Positions 44,279 through 54,111 of a stretch of 64,000 nucleotides of DNA are shown in pieces (positions within the stretch are counted from its first letter, which is position 1; every line of letters begins with the position of its first letter). The notes beneath the pieces were generated by a model. It did no database searches and had not been told where the DNA came from. It saw only the letters and a program-made list of their open reading frames with translations. Both the position numbers and the translations under genes were made by a program. The stretch comes from Arthrobacter sp. H-02-3 (lineage in GTDB: Bacteria; Actinomycetota; Actinomycetes; Actinomycetales; Micrococcaceae): NCBI RefSeq assembly GCF_003097355.1, contig NZ_PYUI01000011.1, forward strand, positions 92,091 to 156,090, given 5' to 3'.

Positions 44279-47200
44279 CTAGATGGCGTTGTCCGGGGCG
44301 AAGGACTGATCGCCGTTCTGGATCTTGCCCTTCTCCTTCTTCACCTTCTTGCCCGTGTCGTTACCGCCGTCACCGTTGTCTCCCGGGCCGTCGTTGGAGT
44401 CCTGGTCCTCCGCGGTGGGCGGGACCGCGACGGCCCCGGCCGGGGTGACCAGGACGGAGACGAATGTCGGCTCGCTGGCACCGGCGAAGGTGACGCGTCC
44501 GATGTATGAACCTTCGGACAGGCCCTTCCAGTTCATCGTGACGCTGCCGGCCTTGCCGTTGGCCAGGCGCAACGGGTTCGGGCTCAGCGAAGCGTTGCCG
44601 ACGTTCGCGCCCAGCACCGCGGCATCCACTGAGGCCTTGGTGGTCTGGCTATTCGGGCTGGCGTACAGGTTCGCGTAGATCGTGTACTCGCCCGGGGCGG
44701 GGTCGGGGATGGATACCGATTCACTGGCGGACGACGTTGCGACCGTCAGCGGGCCCGTCGGGGTCATGACGTACATGTCGAAGTCGGCCTTAGGGTCGGC
44801 GGAAATCACTGAGAACTTGGCCAGCGGGGCTCCTGCGGGGACCGTGACCGTCTTGACGAGGTTCGAGGCATCCGTGTCACCCGTGAACGGCCCCGGGACC
44901 AGCTGCACAGCGGTGGAATCCGCCTTCGAGAGGCCGTCGAGGGTCATGCTGATCGGCGCATTCGTGCCCGAGACCACCTTGATCGCGCCGGATCCCGTCC
45001 CGCCCTGCGAGGTGAAGGCGACGTCGGACAACGCCACTGCCGACTGCGGACGGACCGCGATCGGGGAGGTGACGGTCTTGTTGGCGCCCTGCCACGTCAG
45101 CGAACCCGTGGCGAACTTGCCCAGCGGCGCTCCTTGGTTTTCGAAAGAGACCTTGAAAGTCTGTTTCTCTCCGGCTGCCTTGAAGTTCAGGGCGGCCGGG
45201 GTCACGCTGACCTTGATGCCGGGAACATCAAACTTGGCCTTGTAGACGCCCGGCGTCAGGGCGGTCACCGTGCGGGTGACCTCGATCTTCCCGGCCAGGT
45301 TGCCCAGGGCGAAGGACGGCAGGTTCATGTCCCGCGGCCTGGTGGTGCCCTGGATGAACGCCTGGTAGTCCGCCGTGGTGGCGTCGTAGACGAGGCCCGG
45401 ATCCAGCACACGTGCCGGGTCCACCTCGCCCGCACCGGTGGCGAAGACATCGGTGTTTTTCGACCCGTCAGCATTCTTGACGTCGCTCGTGGTGGTCATC
45501 ATCGCGGACTTGACGGCCGCCGGGGACCAGGAGGGGTTCTTGGCCAGGATCAGCGCCGCGAAGCCGGCCACGTGCGGGGACGCCATGGAAGTGCCGGACA
45601 GGAACCCGAAGTTGTCCCCGTCGGTGCCGATCGGCGAGACGCCGGCCAGCACGGCCACGCCGGGCGCGGTGACGTCCGGCTTCAGGAGATCGGAGTCCGC
45701 GGCTAGCAGCGGGCCGCGGGAGGAGAAGCCGGCGATCTGCGGCTGCGCCTCGAGGGGCAGACCCGTGGTGTCCTTGTTGACAAGGGAGACCGTGATCGCC
45801 GGGTTGGCGGCGACCTTGGCCTTGATGGCCTCGGTGGCAGGCGGGTTCACGTGGACGGTGGGGACCGAGTGCTTGTCCGTGTCCAGCGAGGACTCGCTCA
45901 GGTTGACCAGGACCATGCCGACGCCGCCGCCGCGCTTGACCTCGGCGCTCTTTGCGACGCGGTCTACGACGCCGCGGTCACAGACCACAACCTTGCCGGC
46001 GATCTTGGCCGGGTCCAGCGAGCCGTCGCCGCACAGGGCCGGGTTGGTACTCCCGGCGGCTCCCGCGTTGGCTGCCAGCACGACGCCGGCGTTGGAGACC
46101 TGGCCGTTCATGATGCTGGCGCCGCGGTATTTGCTGCCGTCGGAGAACTCGACCGTGCCCTGCAGTTCCTGCGAGAAGCTGCTGGCAGCGACCGTCGTCA
46201 TCCACGGTGCGCCGTGGTTGACGGTGCTGGCGGTCGGGCCGGAGTTGCCGGCGGACGCCGCCACGAAGATCCCGGCCGAGGCAGCGGACAGGAAGGCCAG
46301 GGAGACGGGGTCCGTGGTGGTGTCCGTAGCGCCCGAGATGGAGTAGTTCAGGACGTCCACGCCGTCCTCGATGGCCTGGTTGATGGCCTCGATGGCCGAC
46401 GACGAGTAGCAGCCGCCGGTGTTGGGATCGGTATCTTCCCAGCAGACCTTGTAGATGGACAGCTTCGCGGCCGGTGCGATGCCGCTGGTCTGACCGAAGC
46501 TCCGGCCGTCAACCATGGCTTCGACATTGGCGTTGCCTGCAGCCGTGCTGGCCGTGTGGGTTCCGTGGCTGGCGGCGTCGACCGGCGACAGCCGCTCGCC
46601 CGGCGCCCAGTCCGACTGCGGGACATAGCTTGCGAACTCGTCGCCGAAGTAGCGGGCGCTCAGGACCTTGGAGTTGCAGGCCGTGCCGTCGAAGTCAGTG
46701 CCGGTCTGGCAGTCGCCCTTGAAGAGCTCGCCGTCGGCTTTGAGCATCTCGATCTTGCCGTCCGCGCTGCGGTAAGGCACGCCGACGACGGGATTTCCCG
46801 TGAGTGGTTTAACCGCGTCGCCGGCAAAATAGGCGCTGGACGGGGTGTACCCGGTGTCGATGACCCCGACCACAACGCCCTTGCCGGCCCCGTCCTGGCC
46901 GCCGAACTGGGTGTTCCAGGTGCCGTTGGGCCCGCTGAGCTTGAGGAAGTCGGTGCTGGAGTAGTCCGGAGCGTTCTCCGTGTCCGGCGCGACCACCAGG
47001 ACGGAGGGGTCCCTGGCCAGCTTGATGGCCTGGTCCGCCGTCAGCTTGGCGCTGAAGCCGTTGAGGGCTGCCGTGAACTGGCGCTGGATCTTGACGCCCT
47101 GCTGGCCGGCGACCTGGGCCTGCTTCTGTTCCAGGTGGGCCCGGTACTGCTTGACTTCAGCCTTGTTGGCGTCCAGCTTCTTGCCGGAGGCGGGCTTCGT

Positions 47201-47455
47201 GGCCGGGAGCCCGGGCGTCCCGCCGTCGTAGGTTGCGGACGGCTTTTCCGCCAGAACCACAATGTAGCGGCCGTCCTTGTAGTTGTTCGGATCAACATTC
47301 TTCTGCGCGACACCGGCCGCGGCCGGCCCCTGTGCCGGGGCCGCGTTGGCAGGTGCGATCGCGATGGTGGACAGAAGTACCGGCAATCCCAGGGTCAGCG
47401 CCGCGACCCTCCGGAGTCCCCCGCTTCGAAGGAAGCTCTTTCCTGGTGATGTCAC
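44279..47455 (-). CDS. Secreted subtilisin-like serine protease (S8) with I9 and PA domains
   Basis: This 1058-residue preproenzyme has a signal peptide (cleavage near ANA-AP, residue 39), an I9 propeptide (about 62-160), and an S8 catalytic domain with Asp200 (VIDTGY), His297 (HGTHTAS), oxyanion Asn404 (ASAGNSG) and Ser623 (GTSMASPH). A PA domain is inserted at about residues 450-560. The C-terminal part has Fn3-like domains and a low-complexity end (DGPGDNGDGGND). This plant-subtilase-like layout is common in actinobacteria. The start is GTG 47455 with GAAAGG upstream. It is convergent with the SSI-like genes, which could encode its inhibitors. Confidence 0.93.
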   Translation of the reverse strand: MTSPGKSFLRSGGLRRVAALTLGLPVLLSTIAIAPANAAPAQGPAAAGVAQKNVDPNNYKDGRYIVVLAEKPSATYDGGTPGLPATKPASGKKLDANKAEVKQYRAHLEQKQAQVAGQQGVKIQRQFTAALNGFSAKLTADQAIKLARDPSVLVVAPDTENAPDYSSTDFLKLSGPNGTWNTQFGGQDGAGKGVVVGVIDTGYTPSSAYFAGDAVKPLTGNPVVGVPYRSADGKIEMLKADGELFKGDCQTGTDFDGTACNSKVLSARYFGDEFASYVPQSDWAPGERLSPVDAASHGTHTASTAAGNANVEAMVDGRSFGQTSGIAPAAKLSIYKVCWEDTDPNTGGCYSSSAIEAINQAIEDGVDVLNYSISGATDTTTDPVSLAFLSAASAGIFVAASAGNSGPTASTVNHGAPWMTTVAASSFSQELQGTVEFSDGSKYRGASIMNGQVSNAGVVLAANAGAAGSTNPALCGDGSLDPAKIAGKVVVCDRGVVDRVAKSAEVKRGGGVGMVLVNLSESSLDTDKHSVPTVHVNPPATEAIKAKVAANPAITVSLVNKDTTGLPLEAQPQIAGFSSRGPLLAADSDLLKPDVTAPGVAVLAGVSPIGTDGDNFGFLSGTSMASPHVAGFAALILAKNPSWSPAAVKSAMMTTTSDVKNADGSKNTDVFATGAGEVDPARVLDPGLVYDATTADYQAFIQGTTRPRDMNLPSFALGNLAGKIEVTRTVTALTPGVYKAKFDVPGIKVSVTPAALNFKAAGEKQTFKVSFENQGAPLGKFATGSLTWQGANKTVTSPIAVRPQSAVALSDVAFTSQGGTGSGAIKVVSGTNAPISMTLDGLSKADSTAVQLVPGPFTGDTDASNLVKTVTVPAGAPLAKFSVISADPKADFDMYVMTPTGPLTVATSSASESVSIPDPAPGEYTIYANLYASPNSQTTKASVDAAVLGANVGNASLSPNPLRLANGKAGSVTMNWKGLSEGSYIGRVTFAGASEPTFVSVLVTPAGAVAVPPTAEDQDSNDGPGDNGDGGNDTGKKVKKEKGKIQNGDQSFAPDNAI

Positions 47456-47728
47456 GAGTGATGAACCTTTCGTAAAGGAACGGCCCGGCTTCTATACCGG
47501 GCCCAGCAGACTGGCGGGGCCGCACCGGGCGATTGCCCGGCCTGCCCCGACGGATACCAGCCGATTCATACAGTACAGACTGAGAGCCGGATATGACATA
47601 GACCACAAGAAGCTATTTAAAATTTGTCACGCAATACGACACGATGCGTCGACGAAGCGTCTGAGCTGCGTCGATAGTCAGGAGGTCGATAGGAAATGGG
47701 GAGGAATGTGCGGCCCGGGCGGGGTGGC

Positions 47729-47914
47729 CTACTGGCGCGGAGTCCGGACAACCTCGCTGATCCAGGCCCGGGTCTTCTCGTCCAGCGGTCCGGCCACCTT
47801 GGTCTGCTTCGCTGCACGGTCGGCCCTGATCTTCTGCAGGACCATTCGGCCCAGCCCGGCGAACACGGCGGCGGCGACGACGGGTAACAGCACGGATTTC
47901 GGTTTCGGAGCCAT
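47729..47914 (-). CDS. Small membrane-anchored protein, unknown
   Basis: This 61-residue protein begins MAPKPKS, has one hydrophobic segment (VLLPVVAAAVFAGLG) and then a basic, helical tail (KIRADRAAKQTK). It could be a single-pass membrane protein. The ATG 47914 is preceded by AGTAGGAT. I do not recognise the family. It stands alone between the protease and the purine genes. Confidence 0.6.
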   Translation of the reverse strand: MAPKPKSVLLPVVAAAVFAGLGRMVLQKIRADRAAKQTKVAGPLDEKTRAWISEVVRTPRQ

Positions 47915-48190
47915 GCGCACATCCTACTGACCCGCGGCCGCGCGGGACCATAGGCCGAAGCGCGCCGCGCGGCGGCGTTTGTCCAGTTCAAGGACCTCCC
48001 GGGGAGGCCACGTTCACACTGCCAGCCCGAATGCGGCCGGACGCACCGCGGCCGGTAGAATGGGCATGCAAGCTCGCGGAGCGCCCTTTCACGCTGTGTT
48101 CACTAACAGTCCTCAACACACAGCGGACCGGCGTGAGACGGCACTACTCCGCTGCGCCCTTACCCAATGCTCACGCACAGGAGTTACCGG

Positions 48191-48442
48191 ATGCCCCGGA
48201 TCGTTGTCGACGTCATGCCCAAGCCCGAGATTCTGGACCCGCAGGGGAAGGCCATCGTCGGTGCGCTGCCCCGGCTGGGTTTCACCGCCTTTAGTTCTGT
48301 CCGCCAGGGCAAGCGCTTCGAACTCACGGTCGACGGCGAGGTGACCGAGGAGATCCTGGCCCAGGCCCGCGACGCCGCGGAAACCCTGCTGTCCAACCCG
48401 GTCATCGAGGACGTCGTCAACGTCGAGGTCGTTGAGGCCTGA
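48191..48442 (+). CDS. purS: Phosphoribosylformylglycinamidine synthase subunit PurS
   Basis: This 83-residue small subunit helps pass ammonia between PurQ and PurL. The N terminus [21 protein letters not shown] and the end [13 protein letters not shown] are typical. ATG 48191 has AGGAG 8 bp upstream. The purQ start follows its stop by 1 bp. Confidence 0.94.
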   Translation: MPRIVVDVMPKPEILDPQGKAIVGALPRLGFTAFSSVRQGKRFELTVDGEVTEEILAQARDAAETLLSNPVIEDVVNVEVVEA

Positions 48443-48443
48443 G

Positions 48444-49202
48444 ATGACTGAACTCCCCCTGATCGGCGAGGCTGTTGCCGTCGCCGCTAATCCACAACTC
48501 GCGGGGGCGCGGATCGGCGTCGTGACCTTCCCCGGCACCCTGGATGACCGCGACGCCGCCCGCGCGGTCCGCCTGGCAGGCGCCACTCCGGTGGAACTCT
48601 GGCATGCCGACACCACCTTGGGTGACGTCGACGCCGTCGTGATTCCCGGCGGTTTCTCTTACGGTGACTACCTCCGCGCCGGCGCCATCGCCCGTTTCGC
48701 GCCGCTGATGTCCAAGATCATCGACGCCGCCAATTCGGAGGCCAAGCTGCCGGTCCTCGGCATCTGCAACGGTTTCCAGATTCTGACCGAGTCGCACCTG
48801 CTGCCCGGCTCCATGATCAAGAACGACCACCTGAAATTCATGTGCCGCGACCAGGTCCTCCGCGTGGAAAACAACTCCACGGCGTGGACCGGCGACTACG
48901 CGGTCGGCCAGGAAATTACTGTGCCGCTGAAGAACCAGGACGGCCAGTACATCGCCGACGAGAAGACCCTGGACGCGCTTGAGGCCGAAGGCCGCGTCGT
49001 GTTCCGCTACGTCGGGTTCAACCCGAACGGTTCCCGCCGCGACATCGCCGGCATCTCCAACGCCGCAGGCAACGTGGTGGGCCTCATGCCGCACCCCGAG
49101 CACGCCGTGGAGGCCGGCTTCGGCCCGGAGGAAGGCTCCGGCACCGAAGGCCTCGGCTTCTTCACCTCTGTCCTGAACAAAATCGTGGGAGGCAACAAAT
49201 GA
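48444..49202 (+). CDS. purQ: Phosphoribosylformylglycinamidine synthase subunit PurQ
   Basis: This 252-residue class I glutamine amidotransferase supplies ammonia to PurL. The nucleophile Cys lies in LGICNGFQ, and the catalytic His/Glu in MPHPEHAVE. It starts 1 bp after purS and overlaps purL by 4 bp. It carries about 20 extra N-terminal residues compared with the shortest PurQ proteins. Confidence 0.95.
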   Translation: MTELPLIGEAVAVAANPQLAGARIGVVTFPGTLDDRDAARAVRLAGATPVELWHADTTLGDVDAVVIPGGFSYGDYLRAGAIARFAPLMSKIIDAANSEAKLPVLGICNGFQILTESHLLPGSMIKNDHLKFMCRDQVLRVENNSTAWTGDYAVGQEITVPLKNQDGQYIADEKTLDALEAEGRVVFRYVGFNPNGSRRDIAGISNAAGNVVGLMPHPEHAVEAGFGPEEGSGTEGLGFFTSVLNKIVGGNK

Positions 49203-51532
49203 CGGAGACACCCGCAGTGGCGGCGCCCGCGGAGACCGCCCGGAAGTTCAACATCGACACCGTGGAGAACGCGGCGAAGACTCCGGACACCGAACTGCCC
49301 TGGGCCGAACTGGGCCTGAAGCAGAACGAGTTCGACGAGGTCGTCAAGGTCCTGGGCCGCCGCCCCACCGGCGCCGAGCTCGCCATGTACTCCGTGATGT
49401 GGAGCGAGCACTGCTCCTACAAGTCCTCGAAGAACCACCTGCGCCAGTTCGGCGAAAAGGTCACCGAGGAGATGAAGAAGGACATGCTCGTGGGCATCGG
49501 CGAAAACGCCGGTGTCACCAACCTGGGCGACGGCTGGGCAGTGACGTTCAAGATCGAGTCGCACAACTCGCCGTCGTTCGTGGAGCCCTACCAGGGCGCG
49601 GCCACCGGCATCGGCGGCATTGTCCGCGACATCATCTCCATGGGCGCGCGCCCGGTGGCCGTGATGGATCCGCTGCGCTTCGGCGCCATCGACCACCCGG
49701 ACACCGCGCGCGTCATGCACGGCGCGGTCGCCGGCATCGGCGGCTACGGCAACTCCCTGGGCCTGCCTAACATCGGCGGCGAAATGGTCTTCGATTCCGT
49801 GTACCAGGGCAACCCGCTGGTCAACGCGCTGGCCGTCGGCGTCATGCGCCACGAGGACATCCGCCTCGCCAATGCCTCCGGCAAGGGCAACAAGGTGGTG
49901 CTGTTCGGTGCACGCACCGGCGGTGACGGCATCGGCGGCGCCTCGGTGCTGGCCTCGGAGTCCTTCGACGACACCAAGCCGTCCAAGCGCCCCGCCGTCC
50001 AGGTGGGCGACCCCTTCGCCGAGAAGGTCTTGATCGAGTGCTGCCTGGAGCTGTTCAAGGGTTCCCTGGTGGAGGGCATCCAGGACCTGGGCGCCGCGGG
50101 CATTTCCTGCGCCACGTCCGAGCTCGCCTCCAACGGCGACGGCGGCATGGAAGTCGAGCTGACCTCCGTCCTGCTGCGCGATCCCACCCTGACCCCGGGC
50201 GAAATCCTGATGTCCGAGTCGCAGGAACGCATGATGGCCGTGGTCACCCCGGAGAACATCGCCGCGTTTGAAGCGGTCATGGACAAGTGGGCCGTGGAAT
50301 ACTCCTGGCTGGGCGAGGTGACGGACACCGGCCGCCTGATCATCACGTGGGAAGGCGAAGTGATCGTCGACGTCGACCCGCGCACTGTCGCGCACGACGG
50401 CCCGGTCTACGACCGCCCGTATGCCCGCCCCGAATGGCAGGACGCGGTCCAGGCCGACTCCTTCACCGGGTCCGTGCAGGACGCAGGCCGCCCCTCCGCC
50501 CCCGCGGACCTGGCCGCTGCCATCACCGAGCTCGTGGCCTCGCCGAACATGTGCGACAAGTCCTGGATCACCAAGCAGTACGACCGCTACGTCGGCGGCA
50601 ACACTGCCATGGCGTTCCCGGACGACGCCGGTGTGGTCCGGGTGGACGAGGAAACCGGTCTGGGCGTGGCCCTGGCCACCGACGCCAACGGCCGCTACAC
50701 CTACCTCGATCCGTACCACGGCGCGCAGCTGGCCCTGGCTGAGGCGTACCGCAACGTCGCCACCTCCGGCGCCGTGCCGATGGCCGTCAGCGACTGCCTG
50801 AACTTCGGCTCCCCCGAGGATCCCGACGTCATGTGGCAGCTGGCCGAGGCTATCCGCGGCCTGTCCGACGCGTGCATGGTGCTCGGCATCCCGGTCACCG
50901 GCGGCAACGTCTCGCTGTACAACCAGACCGGCACCACCCCCATCCATCCCTCCCCCGTGGTGGCTGTGCTGGGCAAGTTCGACGACGTCGCGCGCCGCAC
51001 GCCGTCGGGCTGGAAGGAAGACGGCCAGGCCATTTACCTGCTGGGCACCACGGCGGCCGAGCTGGACGGTTCGGAATGGTCCAACCTGCGCGGACACCTC
51101 GGCGGCCTGCCGCCCAAGGTTGACCTCGATGCCGAACGCGCGCTGGGCGAGATCCTGATCAACGCCTCCCGCGACGGCATGGTGGACGCCGCCCACGACC
51201 TCTCCGAAGGCGGCCTCGCGGCGGCCCTCGTGGAATCGTCCCTGCGCTACGGCGTGGGTGCCCGGATCGCGCTGCAGGACGTCCTGGACCGCGACGGCGT
51301 GGACCTGTTCACCGCGCTCTTCTCCGAAACCCAGGGCCGCGCCATCGTCTCGGTGCCCCGCTCGGAGGAAATCCGCTTCACGGACATGTGCACCGCCCGC
51401 GGCTTCGCGCACGTCCGGATCGGTGTGGTGGACGCCGAGGGCGGCACGCTGGAGATCAACGGAGTCGAACCCATGAGCCTTGACGCGCTCCGCGAAGCCC
51501 ACGAGGCGACCCTGCCGAAGTACTTCGGCTAG
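49199..51532 (+). CDS. purL: Phosphoribosylformylglycinamidine synthase subunit PurL
   Basis: This 777-residue enzyme converts FGAR to FGAM in purine synthesis, using ATP and ammonia from PurQ. Landmarks are [36 protein letters not shown], the [11 protein letters not shown] region and the C-terminal AIRS-like domain ([16 protein letters not shown]). Together with purS and purQ it makes the three-subunit form found in Gram-positive bacteria. A near-perfect stem-loop 24 bp after the stop may end the operon. Confidence 0.96.
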   Translation: MTETPAVAAPAETARKFNIDTVENAAKTPDTELPWAELGLKQNEFDEVVKVLGRRPTGAELAMYSVMWSEHCSYKSSKNHLRQFGEKVTEEMKKDMLVGIGENAGVTNLGDGWAVTFKIESHNSPSFVEPYQGAATGIGGIVRDIISMGARPVAVMDPLRFGAIDHPDTARVMHGAVAGIGGYGNSLGLPNIGGEMVFDSVYQGNPLVNALAVGVMRHEDIRLANASGKGNKVVLFGARTGGDGIGGASVLASESFDDTKPSKRPAVQVGDPFAEKVLIECCLELFKGSLVEGIQDLGAAGISCATSELASNGDGGMEVELTSVLLRDPTLTPGEILMSESQERMMAVVTPENIAAFEAVMDKWAVEYSWLGEVTDTGRLIITWEGEVIVDVDPRTVAHDGPVYDRPYARPEWQDAVQADSFTGSVQDAGRPSAPADLAAAITELVASPNMCDKSWITKQYDRYVGGNTAMAFPDDAGVVRVDEETGLGVALATDANGRYTYLDPYHGAQLALAEAYRNVATSGAVPMAVSDCLNFGSPEDPDVMWQLAEAIRGLSDACMVLGIPVTGGNVSLYNQTGTTPIHPSPVVAVLGKFDDVARRTPSGWKEDGQAIYLLGTTAAELDGSEWSNLRGHLGGLPPKVDLDAERALGEILINASRDGMVDAAHDLSEGGLAAALVESSLRYGVGARIALQDVLDRDGVDLFTALFSETQGRAIVSVPRSEEIRFTDMCTARGFAHVRIGVVDAEGGTLEINGVEPMSLDALREAHEATLPKYFG

Positions 51533-51556
51533 TCCCCACCCACCGCCACCCTCCAT

Positions 51557-51612
51557 CGACTGCTCCGCAGCTGCCCTTTTGAACCCTCAGAAGGGCAGTT
51601 GCGGAGCAGTCG
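51557..51612. repeat. Inverted repeat, family copy A
   Basis: Bases 51557-51578 and 51591-51612 pair over 22 bp with a single G-T-type mismatch, leaving a 12-nt loop. TTTT follows on the plus strand, so it can end purL transcription. The right half (CCTCAGAAGGGCAGTTGCGGAGCAGTCG) is related to 52645-52674 and 53071-53100. Confidence 0.8.
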
Positions 51613-51619
51613 TTTTGGT

Positions 51620-52561
51620 TCATCGACCCGGACGCCAGCCGGCCTGGACGAGCGCGGTCCGGACCTTGGCAACCGCGGCTTTCGCATCATGTGCCATATG
51701 CCGCTTGGAGATCCGGACCTCTGTCCATCCGAGGCCCGTGTAACGCTCGGAACGGGCGATGTCCCGGACAATCTGCCCTTCGTCACCGTGGAGTTCGCCC
51801 TCGTACTCGATGCCGATCCGGTATTTTCTGTAAGACAAGTCGGGTTCATGATGCCGCGTTCCTGCGTCGTCGATGATCGGCACGTTCAGCTCGGGTTCGG
51901 GCAGACCGGCCCGCACAATCGCCAGCCTCAACAGAGACTCCTGCGGCGAATCAGAGCCCACGCGAATGAGCGCAATAGCTTCCCTCGCCTTGCGGATCCC
52001 GCGCTTTCCCTTGTGGCGTTCGATCATCCGCTGCAGATCGCCTAGCGTGCACAGCGGCTGGTCCCTGGCCTCGAATTCCGGCCGGGGCATCCGGACGCAG
52101 CTGTCGCCGGCCACAACGAGTTCGTCTACGGTCAGCATTTCGGCCAGATCCAGCCAGGTTCGCTCCGGGGTGGTGATGGGAATCCCGTCCAGAAGCGTGA
52201 TCTCGTCGTCGTAGAGCTTCATCCGGTGAACGATGACGTGCGGCCGGTTGAGGTGGGCCGCGCCTTCGGGCCTGATCACGTGGTACATCTCCGGTCCCTC
52301 CTTTGGTTGCCGCGCCGGAAGCCCGCCGAGCTCCGCCGCGGTGAGGTGCGACGCGGCGCATCGCTCATTGACCTCAATGAAAGGCCGCACTCGCACGCTC
52401 AGAGGAAGCCCCGGCGTCGGGCCCAGGGAACGAATCCCTCTGCCGAGCACGGTCAGGGAGCGGTGGCGGAGCCTTTTGGGCGACACCCCGGCATCCGCCG
52501 CTTCGACAACGGTGAAGGGGCGTCCCTGGAAATTGGCCGGCAACGGGCGAGCGGTCTTCAT
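51620..52561 (-). CDS. Predicted restriction-endonuclease-like (DUF559/Vsr-type) protein
   Basis: This 313-residue protein belongs to a large actinobacterial group with an N-terminal AbiEi-like helical part (VVEAADAGVSPKRLRHRSL), a middle with ITTPERTWLDLAEML, and a C-terminal nuclease-like domain. The latter has the pattern EPDLSYRKYRIGIEYEGELH with a Glu/Asp-x-Glu-type acidic core, and RYTGLGWTEVRIS. Biological role is not established; the AbiEi-like start recalls abortive-infection antitoxins. ATG 52561 was chosen over the longer frame from 52609. Related inverted repeats flank the gene on both sides. Confidence 0.7.
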   Translation of the reverse strand: MKTARPLPANFQGRPFTVVEAADAGVSPKRLRHRSLTVLGRGIRSLGPTPGLPLSVRVRPFIEVNERCAASHLTAAELGGLPARQPKEGPEMYHVIRPEGAAHLNRPHVIVHRMKLYDDEITLLDGIPITTPERTWLDLAEMLTVDELVVAGDSCVRMPRPEFEARDQPLCTLGDLQRMIERHKGKRGIRKAREAIALIRVGSDSPQESLLRLAIVRAGLPEPELNVPIIDDAGTRHHEPDLSYRKYRIGIEYEGELHGDEGQIVRDIARSERYTGLGWTEVRISKRHMAHDAKAAVAKVRTALVQAGWRPGR

Positions 52562-52644
52562 GGCTTCATGAGACCAGAACCGCGTCGACGCCGCAGAAGT
52601 TATCCACATCCCCCACCGGTTGCTCCATAAGTGCCGTTATGGAG

Positions 52645-52674
52645 CCTCAAAAGGGCGTTTGCGGAGCAATCGAT
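52645..52674. repeat. Inverted repeat family copy B
   Basis: CCTCAAAAGGGCGTTTGCGGAGCAATCGAT matches copy C at 27 or more of 30 positions and copy A more loosely. A degenerate left arm (GTTGCTCCATAA, 52617-52630) precedes it. It lies between the nuclease-like gene and the DUF503 gene. Confidence 0.75.
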
Positions 52675-52680
52675 AAGGGT

Positions 52681-52974
52681 TTAGTCGTCGCTGCGGAGTT
52701 CCCGCTGCCGGGCGCTGAGCAGCTCCATTTCCGGCCGGGCGGCCATGAAGCGTTCGACGCCGGCCAGCACCTCCACGAGGTGGGCCCGGTCCGCCGCGAC
52801 CAGACCGACGCCGATCACGGTGCGCCGGTGCTGGTCATGCAGGTCCGCCTCGGTCACAGAGACATCAAAGCGCCGCTTCAGCTCGGCAAGTACCGGCCGC
52901 ACCACGGAGCGTTTCTCCTTTAGGCTGTGGACGTCGCCGAGGAGGAGGTCGAATTCAATCCAGCCGATCCACAT
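52681..52974 (-). CDS. DUF503 domain protein
   Basis: This 97-residue protein has the DUF503 signature (MWIGWIEFDLLLGDVHSLKEKRSVVRP and RFDVSVTEADLHD). Proteins of this family often sit next to rbfA and ribosome genes, but the function is unknown. ATG 52974 matches the family start; the upstream frame is not conserved-looking. It lies between two copies of the inverted repeat. Confidence 0.85.
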   Translation of the reverse strand: MWIGWIEFDLLLGDVHSLKEKRSVVRPVLAELKRRFDVSVTEADLHDQHRRTVIGVGLVAADRAHLVEVLAGVERFMAARPEMELLSARQRELRSDD

Positions 52975-52985
52975 GCCCCAATTTT

Positions 52986-53103
52986 CCCATCGATTGCTCC
53001 CCACCGGCCCCCTCGCCTCGCAAGCTCGGCCAGGGAACCCTGCCGGCGTGGGCCCAACGCCGTTTTCGGGCCTCAAAAGGGCTTTTGCGGAGCAATCGAT
53101 GGG
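52986..53103. repeat. Inverted repeat family copy C, long-range arms
   Basis: CCCATCGATTGCTCC (52986-53000) and GGAGCAATCGATGGG (53089-53103) are exact 15-bp inverted arms separated by 88 bp. The right part 53071-53100 is the family repeat also seen at 52645. It fills the gap between DUF503 and the monooxygenase gene. Confidence 0.75.
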
Positions 53104-53115
53104 GGGGATGGGTGG

Positions 53116-53433
53116 CTAGACAGTGAGTTCGCCCATTCGGTCCCAGCCTTCGCCGTCGAACTGGCGGCTGATGATGCGGGGCGTCTCCACGAGCGCCTGG
53201 GGCATGTCCGCCATGGCCTTCTTGAAGTGCTCGCTGTTGACGTGGTCGCCTGCGGCGTCGTCCTTGAAGGCCTCGACCAGGACGAACTCGTTGGGATCCT
53301 CCACGCTGCGGGACCAGTCGAACCAGAGGTTGCCCGGCTCCTTCCGGGTCGACTGGGTGAAATCGTCCACCAGGCCGAGCCAGCGCTCAGACCAATCGGG
53401 CTTGACCTTGAATTTGACGACAATGAAAATCAC
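53116..53433 (-). CDS. Antibiotic biosynthesis monooxygenase (ABM) domain protein
   Basis: This 105-residue single-domain protein has the ferredoxin-like ABM fold: IVVKFKVKPDWSERWLGLVDDFTQSTRKEPGN at the start, then FVLVEAFKDDAAGDHVNSEHFKKAM. Family members are cofactor-free quinone or heme-related monooxygenases. GTG 53433 is preceded by GAAAGG at about 9 bp. The substrate is unknown. Confidence 0.85.
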   Translation of the reverse strand: MIFIVVKFKVKPDWSERWLGLVDDFTQSTRKEPGNLWFDWSRSVEDPNEFVLVEAFKDDAAGDHVNSEHFKKAMADMPQALVETPRIISRQFDGEGWDRMGELTV

Positions 53434-53494
53434 GGGAAAGTGCCTTTCGGTGCGGGGGACGGTATTCCATTCTTGCAACAGGACAACGCGGGGC

Positions 53495-54097
53495 TCAACA
53501 GGCCTTGATAGCCTCGCGGGCCAGTTCCTGCTGCCGCGGGGTCCCGATCCTCCCGGCCCACTGTTCGGCGAGCTGGAACTCCACCATGGCCTCGGTGCAG
53601 CGGCCGGCGTCGTGCAGCGTCCAGCCGAGGTTGTTGTGAAGGGAGACGATCCATCGCTTAGTCCGCTCATCGTGGACCGTGGACGCGTACTCCAGGGCGC
53701 TTCGGGTCCACGTCACGGCGTGCGCCGGGTCGGCTATGGCGAGCATGTGCAACGCATCCACGGCCAGGAATTCCTCACCCAGGTGGTCCGCGAGTTCGGC
53801 GGCCTGTTCAAAGAGCGGCACGGCCATCTCCGGATGGCCGCTGGTATTGAGCACCCGGCCGCGTTCCAGGAGCACCCGCACCGCCACGGTGGGCTCGTCG
53901 CCGTCGACCGCGTCCAGAAGCGCGTCGGCTTCCTCGAAGCGGCCCTGCAGCCCGATGGCCCGGCCCAGCTGCGTGGTGAGTTCGGCGCGTTCATCGGCGT
54001 CGTAGCCGGGCTCGGCAAGTGCCTCGCGGAAGCGGGCTTCGGAAAGCGCCGGGTCATCGAAATTCCACAATCGGTCAAGGGTCTGTTGATCAAGCAT
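53495..54097 (-). CDS. Tetratricopeptide-repeat protein
   Basis: This 200-residue all-helical protein has TPR-like helix pairs (RAIGLQGRFEEADALLDAVDG, VLNTSGHPEMAVPLFEQAAELADHLG, HNNLGWTLHDAGRCTEAMVEFQLAEQW). No signal peptide is present. It probably mediates protein contacts; the partner is unknown. It ends with a cysteine. Confidence 0.75.
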   Translation of the reverse strand: MLDQQTLDRLWNFDDPALSEARFREALAEPGYDADERAELTTQLGRAIGLQGRFEEADALLDAVDGDEPTVAVRVLLERGRVLNTSGHPEMAVPLFEQAAELADHLGEEFLAVDALHMLAIADPAHAVTWTRSALEYASTVHDERTKRWIVSLHNNLGWTLHDAGRCTEAMVEFQLAEQWAGRIGTPRQQELAREAIKAC

Positions 54098-54111
54098 CCA
54101 TTGGCTCCTGC

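Noticed and set aside
49007..51556. 849-residue frame on the minus strand opposite purL
   Set aside because: It is a shadow of purL in high-GC DNA; the plus-strand protein is clearly conserved.
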